This document shows, piece after piece, positions 53,537 through 62,719 of a stretch of DNA of 64,000 bases. The stretch is from Phyllobacterium zundukense. GTDB taxonomy: Bacteria > Pseudomonadota > Alphaproteobacteria > Rhizobiales > Rhizobiaceae. Position 1 is the first letter of the stretch. Each line of letters opens with the position of its first letter. A program made the position numbers and the translations under genes. The stretch is from positions 1 through 64,000 of the forward strand of contig NZ_CP017944.1 of assembly GCF_002764115.1 (NCBI RefSeq), read 5' to 3'. The notes beneath the pieces were generated by a model. The model did no database searches and was not told the DNA's origin. It saw only the letters and a program-made list of their open reading frames with translations.

Positions 53537-53936
53537 GAAGAACTCCAGGTAGGAAGAGGCTACTGACGGATCGATACTTCCCGCCTACCCTTGAATTTTT
53601 CGTTTCCCAAAGATGACAGTTTTATGAAGTTTCGTGCGGTTCGTTTGTGGGCCGCTTCGCCAAGACTTTTGTCGGACGTGATCTTTTATTCGGAACGAGC
53701 AAGGCCGCTTCGCGCTTACGTCCGGCCCTTCGCCGAGTTAACTAATCCTAACCCTTTTGGTTTAGGTTTGGAACAGTTGACGTTTTGTGGAGTTGTGTTG
53801 AGCCAACTTAAAAACAAAAGGTAACTCAAACTATTGCCAGACACCCTATGCTCGAAATCAAGTGAACTCATACACCGCGGAAGGATCGGCAAAACGATCC
53901 TGGTACTGGTGTCACTGACAACACGGGCACTGCCGT
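53537..53936. other. Divergent intergenic region upstream of the EAL protein and a methyltransferase
   Basis: 400 bp with a mixed AT content. It holds the promoter of the EAL gene (leftward) and of the methyltransferase (rightward). A near-perfect inverted repeat, CCTAACCC-tttt-GGTTTAGG, lies at 53747-53766; it may be an operator. A 77-codon ORF here was rejected. Confidence 0.5.
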
Positions 53937-54773
53937 ATGCGCGACGAGACTGAAGACAGCTCCGACTATAAGGGCCTCACTGCCGACTATTTCGATCGCC
54001 GGAGCGAAACCTACGATCAGGACGCAATTCATCCGAAGCTCGCATCAATTGTCATCAAGCACGCGCGACTTGAACCGGGTCTCTCGGTGCTCGACATCGG
54101 AACCGGGACCGGGCGTATTGCGCTGCATGCAAGCAAACTCATCGGCAACGAAGGTTCGGTCGTCGCCATAGACCTTTCGTCAGAAATGCTCACGCAGGCG
54201 CATTTCAAGGCTGGCATGCAGAGTCTGACCAACATCCAGTTCATCCAGGGTGATGCGGAAATCATCGAATTGGAAGACGCAAGTTTTGACAGGGTGTTGT
54301 GCTCCTCGGCTTTCGTGCTTCTCTCAAACCCGTTGAGGGCGCTGAAGACATGGAACAAGTGGCTGAAGCCTGGCGGGATCGTCGCTTTCGACGCACCGGG
54401 CGAGCCATTCGGCATCAACAGCATCATCGCAGAAATTGCGTCCAGCCACGGCATATTTCTTCCCTATTCCACTGCCGCCAACACGCCCGAAAAATGCGGC
54501 AAGCTATTGGAATCGTCGGGCTTCGACGCTTTGGAAATCAGTGAGGAGCTTCTGCAGGAGCATGAAATGCACCTGGACGATGCTTTGGCGGTGTGGGCCA
54601 AATCCATCGTGCATCCGGCGTGGCACAAACTCGCCCAACTTCCCGCAAAGCGGCTCGAGGGGATTCGAATGGAGTTCGAAGCAAAGGTCAAGGCCGCCGC
54701 TGCGGATGGAACTGTCATGAGCAGAATTGCCATGAATGTAGCTACCGGTCGCAAGCAGGGCTGCGTCCAGTAG
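53937..54773 (+). CDS. Class I SAM-dependent methyltransferase
   Basis: 278 aa. Motif I is SVLDIGTGTGRIALHA near residues 50-65; the acidic strand is VVAIDLSSEM, and motif II lies near GDAEIIELEDASFD. The C-terminal half is helical and ends in a basic tail. It resembles UbiE-type and small-molecule methyltransferases. No conserved neighbours give the substrate. ATG 53937 has no strong ribosome site; an N-terminal region of about 25 acidic residues precedes the fold. Confidence 0.82.
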   Translation: MRDETEDSSDYKGLTADYFDRRSETYDQDAIHPKLASIVIKHARLEPGLSVLDIGTGTGRIALHASKLIGNEGSVVAIDLSSEMLTQAHFKAGMQSLTNIQFIQGDAEIIELEDASFDRVLCSSAFVLLSNPLRALKTWNKWLKPGGIVAFDAPGEPFGINSIIAEIASSHGIFLPYSTAANTPEKCGKLLESSGFDALEISEELLQEHEMHLDDALAVWAKSIVHPAWHKLAQLPAKRLEGIRMEFEAKVKAAAADGTVMSRIAMNVATGRKQGCVQ

Positions 54774-54972
54774 GATGAGGCTGCTGAAGCTCCACCGTTG
54801 CGGCAGGAACAAAGCGATTTGGCCTTCCGGAGGCAAACTGCCTAGCGCCACCATCTTGCAAGCCACAGAGCTGTTGGCCCTATAACTCCTATTGTCGATT
54901 GATTATGACAGAAGAATTGATGAGACGTGTCGTCGAATACTCTGCCGTGCGGCGATACAGGAGAAAATACTG

Positions 54973-55161
54973 ATGCGTATCCGGGAACTTCAGGAAATCA
55001 GATATGAAGAACAAAGTGCAAATTTGAAACTGTCGGGCCTCAATCCCTTTAATGCGCCTAAGAGCGTAAACATCTCGATTGATGATCCGGAAGAATTTCT
55101 CAACGCGATCAAGAAAGCGCTATCGAGCAGCGATGGCAAGACCATCAAGATTGGCAAATAG
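54973..55161 (+). CDS. Small hypothetical acidic/basic protein
   Basis: 62 aa from ATG 54973 (AGGAG 9 bp upstream). The ORF can extend to a TTG at 54892 without a ribosome site. The N-terminal part is a likely helix (MRIRELQEIRYEEQ) and the rest polar (NISIDDPEEFLNAIKKALSSSDG), ending KTIKIGK. No recognised family. Confidence 0.5.
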   Translation: MRIRELQEIRYEEQSANLKLSGLNPFNAPKSVNISIDDPEEFLNAIKKALSSSDGKTIKIGK

Positions 55162-55245
55162 CCCTTTTGCGGACAGGCAAATGTGACCTGTCCAAAAACT
55201 GCTATACAGAACTGGTATGATGGCGCCCCTAACCTTGGACATCGT

Positions 55246-55473
55246 ATGGACCATATCCGTTTTACCGAATGCTTGGCCTATCTGTTCTGGTCGCAAGAGA
55301 CGCTCGCCGACATACTCGATTGCGACCGCTTCCTTGTGCGTGCGTGGGCTGAAGGCGGACAGCCAATCCCGGAGCACATTGCCGCCTGGCTGGAAACCCT
55401 CGCTTTGGTTCACGAAGTCACCGGAATACCGCCTGGGTATAAAGGGAAGAAACTTCGCGAGGAAGTGCACTAA
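55246..55473 (+). CDS. Small hypothetical protein, possibly helix-turn-helix
   Basis: 75 aa. Its pattern, FTECLAYLFWSQETLADILDCDRFLVRAWAEGGQPIPEHIAAWLETL, resembles a short helix-turn-helix as in plasmid or phage-type regulators, but the match is weak. A GTG at 55183 would add 21 residues. No clear ribosome site. It precedes another small ORF on the same strand. Confidence 0.5.
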   Translation: MDHIRFTECLAYLFWSQETLADILDCDRFLVRAWAEGGQPIPEHIAAWLETLALVHEVTGIPPGYKGKKLREEVH

Positions 55474-55586
55474 GGTAATGCGATGGACGGTGCATTGCCC
55501 AGCTCCACAGATCGGCACTTGTCACACCATCGATACAATTTACGGCATACATTGACTGGAGCATGATCAGGAAACAGGAGCAAAAC

Positions 55587-55760
55587 ATGGTCGAGGAACC
55601 CGAAGCATCCGTCAGGGCTACCCAGAAGAACGACGATGGCCGTTGGTACTATGTCATCACCATGGACGGGATCGAGGGATCGAGCGTTGGCCCCTACGAT
55701 TCCGAAGAAGAAGCCGTCGAAGCTGGTCGCCAGAAGCTGGTGGAAGACGACGTTGCTTGA
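55587..55760 (+). CDS. Small hypothetical acidic protein
   Basis: 57 aa from ATG 55587, with AGGAG 7 bp upstream. The segment DDGRWYYVITMDGIEGSSVGPYDSEEEAVEAGRQKL suggests a small beta-helix fold found in short conserved proteins. Function unknown. Confidence 0.6.
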   Translation: MVEEPEASVRATQKNDDGRWYYVITMDGIEGSSVGPYDSEEEAVEAGRQKLVEDDVA

Positions 55761-55780
55761 CAGGTGAGTGCTTACTCTGA

Positions 55781-55900
55781 AGAGAGCTCGTTCCAGGCAG
55801 GCCAGTCGAGACCTTCATCAAGACTGGCGACCGGATCGTCGCGCCCTACTTCATCAAGCCCCTGATGGACCAGGCGAAACGAGCTTTCCGCGAAGGCTGA
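55781..55900 (+). pseudogene. Remnant of HlyD-family type I secretion adaptor (C-terminal end)
   Basis: The frame reads ELVPGRPVETFIKTGDR, then IVAPYFIKPLMDQAKRAFREG and a stop, matching the last 35-40 residues of HlyD/PrtE-type membrane fusion proteins (typical GMPVEVFIQTGERT...YLLKPLTDQ). It has no start codon and no upstream body, and a stop lies directly before it. It is a decayed tail of a lost transporter gene. Its ABC and outer-membrane partners are not in the window. Confidence 0.68.
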
Positions 55901-55934
55901 TCTTGGTTGATCATCTTCGCCCTCGGCCGCCTAC

Positions 55935-56711
55935 TCAAATCCCCTCGCCGTAGGTGTGGCCTTCTTCATGGATCAGTGTCGCAATGAACCGCTTGGTGCG
56001 CTCCCGCTTCGGCTGCGTGAAGATATCGCGCGACGTGCCGGTTTCGACGATCACGCCACCATCCAGCACGATGACCTCATTGGCGATCTTTGAGGCCAAA
56101 CGGAGATCATGCGTCGCCATGACCATGGTCGTGCCTTCGCGCGCCAGCTGTGCCAGCACGTCGACCACCTCGCCTGAAAGCTCCGGATCGAGCGCTGACG
56201 TCGGCTCGTCGCACAAGAGAACTTTCGGTGACGGTGCCAGGGCGCGGGCGATAGCCACGCGCTGCTGCTGCCCGCCGGAAAGCGTTGATGGCCAGACCTC
56301 GGCCTTATGCGCCAGCCCCACCTTCTCGAGCAGCGCCATCGCCCGCTCCCGCGCCCTCTCCTTCGGCCATTTGAGAACCGTCGTCAGGCCTTCCGTGATG
56401 TTCTCGATCACGGTGCGGTGAGGAAACAGCTGGAAGTTCTGGAAGACCATCCCGGTGTGGCGCCGGAGCAGCTGTACCTGCTTCCCGCTCATCCTGGCGC
56501 CGGGATGAAACTCAAGCTTGTCGCCTGCGATCTCCACTGAACCTGAAGTCGGAATTTCAAGCAGATTTATGCAGCGCAGCAGCGTGCTCTTGCCGCCGCC
56601 GGACGGGCCAACCAGCGCCATGACCGCGCCTTCGGCAACGCTCAGCGAAACATCGTTGAGAACCGTCAGATCACCGAAGCGCTTTACGATGTTTTTCAGT
56701 TCGATCATCAT
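55935..56711 (-). CDS. Cystine/amino-acid ABC transporter ATP-binding protein
   Basis: 258-aa ATPase of the polar-amino-acid (GlnQ/TcyN) class. Walker A is GPSGGGKST, the signature is [15 protein letters not shown], Walker B is [15 protein letters not shown], and the H-loop is ATHDLRL. It overlaps the permease by 4 bp. The last genes of the set upstream are a permease and a cystine-type binding protein. Confidence 0.93.
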   Translation of the reverse strand: MMIELKNIVKRFGDLTVLNDVSLSVAEGAVMALVGPSGGGKSTLLRCINLLEIPTSGSVEIAGDKLEFHPGARMSGKQVQLLRRHTGMVFQNFQLFPHRTVIENITEGLTTVLKWPKERARERAMALLEKVGLAHKAEVWPSTLSGGQQQRVAIARALAPSPKVLLCDEPTSALDPELSGEVVDVLAQLAREGTTMVMATHDLRLASKIANEVIVLDGGVIVETGTSRDIFTQPKRERTKRFIATLIHEEGHTYGEGI

Positions 56712-57388
56712 GAGCGTGCCTCCAGGAACCCGCCATAGCGATTGAGCCGGGTCTCAAGCCGTGCTTGCAGCGATGACAGGACCGAACTCAGGGCGAGGTA
56801 AATCAGCGCCGCCTCGACATAGAGAATAAGCGGCTCGTAGGTGGTCGCAACGATGCGTTGCGCCGCCTGGAACAGTTCCGGCACGGTGATTGCAGCCGCC
56901 AGAGAAGTGTCTTTCACCAGCGAAATGAAGGTATTCGACAGGGGTGGTACCGCAACCCTTGCTGCTTGTGGCAAGATGGTGCGGCGCATGGCCTGCGACC
57001 AGCTCATACCGATCGAATAGGCCGCTTCCCACTGCCCTTTGGGAACTGAAGAGATGACGGCGCGCAGGATTTCCGACGTATAGGCGCCGATGTTCAGCGT
57101 GAAGCCGATCAGCGCCGCCGTAAAAGCGTCAAGCACTATACCGACGCTGGGCAAGCCGTAGAATATCAGGAAGAGTTGCACCAGAAGCGGCGTACCGCGA
57201 ATGATCCAGACGTAGAACTTGATGACCGCTGCAAACGGACCCGGCGCAAAGAGCCGGATGAGCGCAGCGATGAGGCCGACCGTGAGGCCGAGCACGAAAG
57301 ACAGCAATGTCAGCGGAATGGTGAAAATCAGCCCCGCCCACAGGAGGGACGGCAACGATTCGAGCATCAATGTCAGCCAATGGGACAA
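56708..57388 (-). CDS. Cystine/amino-acid ABC transporter permease
   Basis: 226 aa from the TTG at 57388, which has GGAGGG 9-11 bp upstream; an ATG at 57367 and an earlier TTG are alternatives. HisM/TcyL-type membrane protein with IIRGTPLLVQLFLIFYGLPSVGIVLDAFTAALIGFTLNIGAYTSEILRAVISSVPKGQWEAA, the classical EAA loop. It overlaps the ATPase gene start. A hairpin lies upstream, before the TTG and after the binding-protein gene. Confidence 0.88.
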   Translation of the reverse strand: MSHWLTLMLESLPSLLWAGLIFTIPLTLLSFVLGLTVGLIAALIRLFAPGPFAAVIKFYVWIIRGTPLLVQLFLIFYGLPSVGIVLDAFTAALIGFTLNIGAYTSEILRAVISSVPKGQWEAAYSIGMSWSQAMRRTILPQAARVAVPPLSNTFISLVKDTSLAAAITVPELFQAAQRIVATTYEPLILYVEAALIYLALSSVLSSLQARLETRLNRYGGFLEARS

Positions 57389-57413
57389 AGCGGATTCTCC
57401 CTCCAAAGACAAA

Positions 57414-57436
57414 GGCAGGGAGTTTTGCTCCCTGCC
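57414..57436 (-). terminator. Intercistronic hairpin between binding protein and permease
   Basis: GGCAGGGAG-caaaa-CTCCCTGCC, a perfect 9-bp stem, then TTTGTCTTT on the minus strand. It sits 38 bp after the binding-protein stop. It would act as a partial terminator or mRNA stabiliser, letting the binding protein be made in excess. Confidence 0.75.
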
Positions 57437-57473
57437 CTCTTAGAGCGTAAAAAGTATCAATCGTAAACGGCTG

Positions 57474-58244
57474 TTACTTCGAAACGTCCTGGCCGAAATA
57501 CTTGTCGGCGATCCTCTGGTAGGTGCCGTCGGCTTTGATCGTCTCCAGCGCCTTGTTGATGGCAGCGAGCAGGTCCGGTTCACCCTTGCGGATGATAATG
57601 CCGGAGAAATCGGCGTTCTCCTGCTGGGCGGCAATCTTCACATTGGCATCGGGCTTGTGCTTCTTGAAATCGAGGAAGGACAGACTGTCATTGATCGTAG
57701 CGTCGGCGCGGCCATTGAGCACCAGCTGGATCGACTGATCGAAACCGTCGGTACCGACGAGCTCGGCACCGGCTTCCTGGGCGATCTTGCCGAAATTGCT
57801 GGAAAGCGACTGCGCGGACTTCTTGCCCTTCAGATCGGCAAAGCCCTTGATCTCGTTATTATCACCTTTGACGATCAGCACGGCTTTGGACGCGATATAG
57901 GGTTCGGAGAAATCGTACTTCTGCTTGCGCGCTTCGGTGATGCCGACCTGGTTGATTACCGTGTCGTAACGATTGGCATCGAGGCCCGCGATCAGTCCGT
58001 CCCACTTGCCTTCCAGGAACTCTGCCTTGACGCCGAGGTTCTTGGCGATGGCCTCACCGATTTCCACGTCAAAGCCGACGAGCTTGCCCGAGGCGTCGTG
58101 ATAGGTGAACGGGGCATAGGTGCCTTCCGTACCGATCTTGAAAACGCCTGCCGCCTTGATCTGCTCGAGATTGGAGGCAGCCTGTGCCTGTGCAGGCACA
58201 ATTGCGAGGGCGCCAACGACGAGGAGTGATTTCAACCAGTTCAT
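57474..58244 (-). CDS. Cystine-like ABC transporter substrate-binding protein
   Basis: 256 aa with a signal peptide (MNWLKSLLVVGALAIVPAQAQA). A polar-amino-acid binding domain follows (KIGTEGTYAPFTYHDASGKLVGFDVEIGEAIAKNLG). The match is closest to TcyK/cystine-type or L-cystine binding proteins by pattern. First gene of the importer; 181 bp of intergenic DNA upstream should carry the promoter. Confidence 0.87.
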   Translation of the reverse strand: MNWLKSLLVVGALAIVPAQAQAASNLEQIKAAGVFKIGTEGTYAPFTYHDASGKLVGFDVEIGEAIAKNLGVKAEFLEGKWDGLIAGLDANRYDTVINQVGITEARKQKYDFSEPYIASKAVLIVKGDNNEIKGFADLKGKKSAQSLSSNFGKIAQEAGAELVGTDGFDQSIQLVLNGRADATINDSLSFLDFKKHKPDANVKIAAQQENADFSGIIIRKGEPDLLAAINKALETIKADGTYQRIADKYFGQDVSK

Positions 58245-58425
58245 CTTGTTTCCATCCGTTTGTTATATGCCTTTCGGCGAATGACTGAAAAATGTCACTT
58301 TGCTACGACGCTGCATAGGCATTCATCGCTGACGCAGCGCCCAGAACGGTGAAATTAATACCAGAAATCGCCAAAATGGGGGAATATTATTCCAGGCCAT
58401 CTGGCCGTCCAATCCCTGATTTTCG

Positions 58426-59496
58426 CTAGTCCAGCCTTATGCCTGTCTTGCCATGGAAAACATGGACATCCGCCGGCTTGATGCCGAGACTGATCGTATC
58501 GCCTGGACCGCGGTCCGTCCGCCCCATCGCATAAATGCAGACCTGTTGTCCTGCGAGTTGCGTATAGAACTGGGTCGACAAACCAAGCGGCTCGATCACT
58601 TCGATCTTTGCCTTCAGCGCATCAGCGCTGCCAACTTCGATATTTTCCGGGCGGATACCGACGGTTACCCTGTCGCCATCCTCGACCTTCAGTTCGGGCC
58701 GAAGCGGTATCATCTGGCCATCTGTCAGTTCAGCCGAAACCTTGTTGCCATCACGCGCTACCACGGCCGGCAAGAAATTCATGCCGGGCGAGCCGATGAA
58801 CCCCGCGACGAACAGATTGGCGGGATGATCGTAGAGTTCGAGCGGGGTTCCAACCTGCTGGATCACACCGTCGTGCATGACGACAATGCGATCTGCCATC
58901 GTCATGGCTTCCACCTGATCATGCGTAACATAGACGGAGGTGGTCTTCAGCTGCTGGTGCAGCGCCTTTATCTCCGTACGCATATGCACGCGCAGCTTGG
59001 CATCGAGATTGGACAATGGCTCGTCGAACAGGAACACCTTGGGATCGCGCACGATGGCGCGTCCCATGGCAACGCGCTGGCGCTGACCACCGGAAAGCTG
59101 GCGTGGCAGACGCTGCAGGTAGACGTCGAGACCGAGCCGCTTGGCAGCACTGCCAACACGGTCGAGGACCAGTTCCTTGGCGGTCTTGCGCAGCATCAGG
59201 CTGAAGCCCATGTTCGAAGCTACGTCCATATGCGGGTAGAGCGCATAGGATTGGAACACCATGGCGATATCGCGGTCTTTCGGCGCCACGTCGTTGACCA
59301 CCCGGTCGCCGATCTTGATCTCACCAGCCGAGATTTCTTCAAGCCCGGCGATCATCCTGAGCAGCGTGGACTTGCCACAGCCGGAGGGGCCGACAAGGAC
59401 CACAAACTCGCCGTCGGCAATGGAGAGATCCACGGCCGAAAGCACATTCATGGCGCCGTAGTTTTTCTGAACGTTGGAGATGGTGACAGAAGCCAT
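58426..59496 (-). CDS. Carbohydrate-type ABC transporter ATPase (MalK/UgpC-like)
   Basis: 356 aa. Walker A is GPSGCGKSTLLRMIAGLEE, the signature is [15 protein letters not shown], Walker B is VFLFDEPLSNLD, and the H-loop is VTHDQVEA. The C-terminal part is the regulatory TOBE/MalK domain of sugar importers. It is the last gene of the operon. Such ATPases can serve more than one sugar importer. Confidence 0.93.
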   Translation of the reverse strand: MASVTISNVQKNYGAMNVLSAVDLSIADGEFVVLVGPSGCGKSTLLRMIAGLEEISAGEIKIGDRVVNDVAPKDRDIAMVFQSYALYPHMDVASNMGFSLMLRKTAKELVLDRVGSAAKRLGLDVYLQRLPRQLSGGQRQRVAMGRAIVRDPKVFLFDEPLSNLDAKLRVHMRTEIKALHQQLKTTSVYVTHDQVEAMTMADRIVVMHDGVIQQVGTPLELYDHPANLFVAGFIGSPGMNFLPAVVARDGNKVSAELTDGQMIPLRPELKVEDGDRVTVGIRPENIEVGSADALKAKIEVIEPLGLSTQFYTQLAGQQVCIYAMGRTDRGPGDTISLGIKPADVHVFHGKTGIRLD

Positions 59497-59510
59497 TGGT
59501 TGGTCCTTTA

Positions 59511-60359
59511 TTAGCCCTTCACTGCACCAGCCGTGAGGCCCGTGACGAGGTAGCGTTGCAGGAAGGCGAAGAACAGGCAGGCTGGAATGAGAGCGAGCAC
59601 GGAGGCTGCCATCATCTGACCCCAGTCGACGGCAAACTTGCCGATGAAGGTCAGGAGCCCGACAGCGAAGGTTTTCTGGCTTTCGCTGCTGATCAGCATC
59701 AGTGCGAAGAGCAGTTCACTCCATGCGGCAGTGAAGACGAAACCCAGTGTCGCGGCCATGCCGGGCAGCGTCAGCGGGATGATGACCTTGCGCAGCGCCT
59801 GGCTGCGGCTGCAGCCATCGATCATCGCGGCTTCCTCCAAATCTTTCGGAATACCGTCGAAGAACGACTGCATGAGGAAGGTAGCAAAGGCGATGTTGAA
59901 GGCCGTGTAGATGATGATCAGGCCGGTCAGGCTATTGGTAAGCCCAAGCTGACCCATAATGCGGTAGATCGGCGGAATGACCATGACGAGCGGAAAAGTC
60001 TGTGTCAGAAGCAGTGTCACCGCGACCGTCGTCTTCCCGCCGAATGAAAAGCGCGACATCGCATAACCAGCAGCCGAGGCGATGACCGTGACCAGGAGAG
60101 CCGTGATAACCGAGACGATCACGCTGTTGAGGAAGTAGCGCGGGAAATCGGTGGCGCGCAGCACGGTCTTGTAGTTTTCCCATGTTGCGGTGGAAGGCCA
60201 CAGCGTGATGCCTTCCGAATAGAGCAACGACTGCGGTGTGACCGAAATCTTCAGCGTCCAGAACAGTGGAAACAGTGCGAAAATGACGTAGGCGCCGACC
60301 GCGGCATAGAGGCCGATACCGCCGAGGATGCGCGCGTTGCGGGAGCGTCCGGCAATCAT
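59511..60359 (-). CDS. Carbohydrate-type ABC permease (MalG-like)
   Basis: 282 aa. Six spans, with the EAA loop at EAAMIDGCSRSQALRKVIIPLTLPGMAAT. The N-terminal FPLFWTLKISVTPQSLL and the C-terminal FLQRYLVTGLTAGAVKG are typical of MalG/UgpE-type permeases. It shares the base at 60359 with the upstream permease (TGATG). Confidence 0.93.
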   Translation of the reverse strand: MIAGRSRNARILGGIGLYAAVGAYVIFALFPLFWTLKISVTPQSLLYSEGITLWPSTATWENYKTVLRATDFPRYFLNSVIVSVITALLVTVIASAAGYAMSRFSFGGKTTVAVTLLLTQTFPLVMVIPPIYRIMGQLGLTNSLTGLIIIYTAFNIAFATFLMQSFFDGIPKDLEEAAMIDGCSRSQALRKVIIPLTLPGMAATLGFVFTAAWSELLFALMLISSESQKTFAVGLLTFIGKFAVDWGQMMAASVLALIPACLFFAFLQRYLVTGLTAGAVKG

Positions 60360-61291
60360 CAGGCATACCTCACGAGCGAGCGGCGAATGCGGATCAGCAC
60401 GATCGCATACAGGATGAGCAGCGCCAGCAGCAGCACGGCGACGGCCGAGGCGTAGCCCTTGTCCAACGTTTTGAAGGCGCTGACATAGATATAGGTGGCG
60501 ACTGTATTGGTGGAACCGGCGGGTCCGCCTTCAGTCATCACATAAATGAGGTCGGCAAAGGTGGCGATCCAGATCGTCCGCAGCATCACCGTAATGGCGA
60601 TGGTCGGCGCGAGGAAGGGCAGCGTCACCTTGGTGAAACGCTGCCAGGGATTGGCGCCGTCGATCGCTGCCGCCTCGTGCAACTCGCCCGGGATGGATTT
60701 CAGCGCCGCCAGCAGTGTTATTGCAAAGAATGGTATGCCGAACCAGACATTGGCGATGATCGGGCCCCACATCGCCGTTGCCGGGTCTGAAAGGATGTTC
60801 GTTGGCTCAGCTTTCAGGCCAAGCGCAAAGAGCCAGTGTGGCAGCGGACCGACAATCGGGTTGAACAGCCAGGCCCAGGTCAGGCCGGAAAGGAAGGAAG
60901 GCACGGCCCATGGCAGGAAGACGATTGCCTGGACGAATTTCTTGCCAACGAAGTCGCGGTCGAGAAGCAGCGCCAGGCCGAGGCCGAGAAAGAATTGCAG
61001 GACCAGGCTCGCGACGGTCCACCAAAGGGTGTTCATCAGCGCGTCGCCCAGGACCTTGTCGTGCAACAAGGCCTGATACTGCGCGAGACCGACATATTCC
61101 GATTTGAATGCCGAGAATTTGCGGAAGGAATAGCTGACACCGAAGATCAGTGGCACGACGAGCACGAGCAACAGCAGTACAAGCGCCGGGCTCAAATAGA
61201 ACCATGGTTCGAACGCGACGGAGAACCGGCGCTTACCGCGTTCCCTTCCGCTTTTCTGCGGCAAACCTGCCACCGTCGATTGCATCACCAT
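60359..61291 (-). CDS. Carbohydrate-type ABC permease (MalF-like)
   Basis: 310 aa from ATG 61291, with GAGGGG upstream. An N-terminal basic tail and six spans, with the EAA loop EAAAIDGANPWQRFTKVTLPFLAPT and the MalF-like LTWAWLFNPIVGPL. The longer open frame upstream has no ribosome site and gives a non-typical start. It pairs with the MalG-like gene that it touches. Confidence 0.92.
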   Translation of the reverse strand: MVMQSTVAGLPQKSGRERGKRRFSVAFEPWFYLSPALVLLLLVLVVPLIFGVSYSFRKFSAFKSEYVGLAQYQALLHDKVLGDALMNTLWWTVASLVLQFFLGLGLALLLDRDFVGKKFVQAIVFLPWAVPSFLSGLTWAWLFNPIVGPLPHWLFALGLKAEPTNILSDPATAMWGPIIANVWFGIPFFAITLLAALKSIPGELHEAAAIDGANPWQRFTKVTLPFLAPTIAITVMLRTIWIATFADLIYVMTEGGPAGSTNTVATYIYVSAFKTLDKGYASAVAVLLLALLILYAIVLIRIRRSLVRYA

Positions 61292-61411
61292 GTTTTTCGG
61301 CCCCTCATTTTGCCAAAACCTTCCCTGTCTTTCGCCACCCGGTTGATGGGTTGGTGAAAGCAAAAGGCAAATGCTCCGGCGCATAGCACCGGAGCATCGA
61401 CTCACGTCACA

Positions 61412-62698
61412 TCACTTCTTGTTCTTGGCCATCCAGGCCTGCTGCTGTTCGGTGAGGAACGCAGCCCATTCGTCGGCCACTGCCTTTGGCGTCTTCTGTC
61501 CAAGCAGCACTTCCTGGAAATTCTTGACCGAAACCGAGTCATAGAAATTACCGAGGTTTTCCAGATGCGTCGGCGGTGTGACGAACTCGAAGGTCTTCGG
61601 ATCGCTCAGTTCCTGGAACCAGCCCTTGAAGCTTTCGGAACCGAAATACGGATCCTTGTCAGCCCCGTTGTGGATCGGCAGAACGCCGACATTCTTGGCG
61701 AACTCAAGATTGTCCGCTGGAGCAAGCAGCGTGCCCATCAGCTTCCAGGCGTCATCCTTGACCTTGGAATTGGCGAACATGGCCCAGCCGGCGTAGCCAA
61801 GTGTCGGATAGGACTTGCCGTTCGGTCCCGTCGGCAGCGGCGCGACGCCGAAATCTTCCGGCTTCATCTTCTCGGCGATGCCGATCAGCGCATCCGGATC
61901 CTGGTCGAGCATGGCGCAGGTACCGGAATAAAAACCGGTGACGACTTCATTGAAGCCCCAGCTGACGCTGTCCTTCGGCGCATAGCCGTTCTTGTAGATA
62001 TCGGCGAGCATTTCGAGGCCCTTGACCGCGCCCGGTTCATTGAGCGTCGCGGTACCATCCTCGTTGAAATAGCCACCCTTGCCATTGGCAATATTCATGA
62101 ACATCTGCACGCCATTGAAGCCGCCCGGACCACCGCGCAGGCAGTAGCCATACTTGCCCTGGATCGCCGAGATCTTCTTGTTGGCTTCCATGAACTCGTC
62201 GAGCGTCTTCGGCGCTTCCTTGAGGCCGGCTTCCGCAAAGAGCTTCTTGTTCCAGAACATGGCCCGGACATAATAGCCGTAAGGGATCATGTACTGCTTG
62301 TTATCGACGACAGAACCGAACTGCTTGGCGCGGTCGCCCAGCGTTCCCGCATCCTTCCACTTGGCCATATAGGGCCCGAGATCCTCGAGCTGGCCGTTAT
62401 TGGCATAAAGCCCCATCCAGCGCTCTGGCATCTCGACAATGTCGGGCGTATCGCCGGCCTGCACCATGGTCAGGAATTTCTCGAATGCCTGCCCCCAGGG
62501 CAGCGAGACGAGCTCGACCTTGGTACCCGGATTGGCCTGTTCGAAACTGGCGATCTGCTTCTTCAAAAGTTCGGTGCGTGGCGGGCTGGAAATGACCTCC
62601 ACCATCTTGATTGTCGTGTCTGCGAAGGCCGCCGAGACGGTCATGGACAGTGCGGCAATCGCGCCTGCCAAAAATGTTCCCATTCGTTTTTGCATCAT
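61412..62698 (-). CDS. Carbohydrate-type ABC substrate-binding protein (family 1)
   Basis: 428 aa. A signal peptide (MMQKRMGTFLAGAIAALSMTVSAAFA) precedes a SBP_bac_1 fold (FEQANPGTKVELVSLPWGQAFEKFLTMVQAGDTPDIVEMP). GGGAG lies upstream of the double ATG. The gene is 21 bp downstream of a PLP enzyme gene, with no terminator between, so it is a single operon with it. The ligand is unknown; context links it to a sulfur amino acid or conjugate rather than a simple sugar. Confidence 0.9.
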   Translation of the reverse strand: MMQKRMGTFLAGAIAALSMTVSAAFADTTIKMVEVISSPPRTELLKKQIASFEQANPGTKVELVSLPWGQAFEKFLTMVQAGDTPDIVEMPERWMGLYANNGQLEDLGPYMAKWKDAGTLGDRAKQFGSVVDNKQYMIPYGYYVRAMFWNKKLFAEAGLKEAPKTLDEFMEANKKISAIQGKYGYCLRGGPGGFNGVQMFMNIANGKGGYFNEDGTATLNEPGAVKGLEMLADIYKNGYAPKDSVSWGFNEVVTGFYSGTCAMLDQDPDALIGIAEKMKPEDFGVAPLPTGPNGKSYPTLGYAGWAMFANSKVKDDAWKLMGTLLAPADNLEFAKNVGVLPIHNGADKDPYFGSESFKGWFQELSDPKTFEFVTPPTHLENLGNFYDSVSVKNFQEVLLGQKTPKAVADEWAAFLTEQQQAWMAKNKK

Positions 62699-62719
62699 AA
62701 AGCTCCCATTTTAGTAAGT

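Noticed and set aside
53591..53824. 77-codon ORF upstream of the methyltransferase
   Set aside because: It has no family, no clear ribosome site and lies across a probable promoter region.
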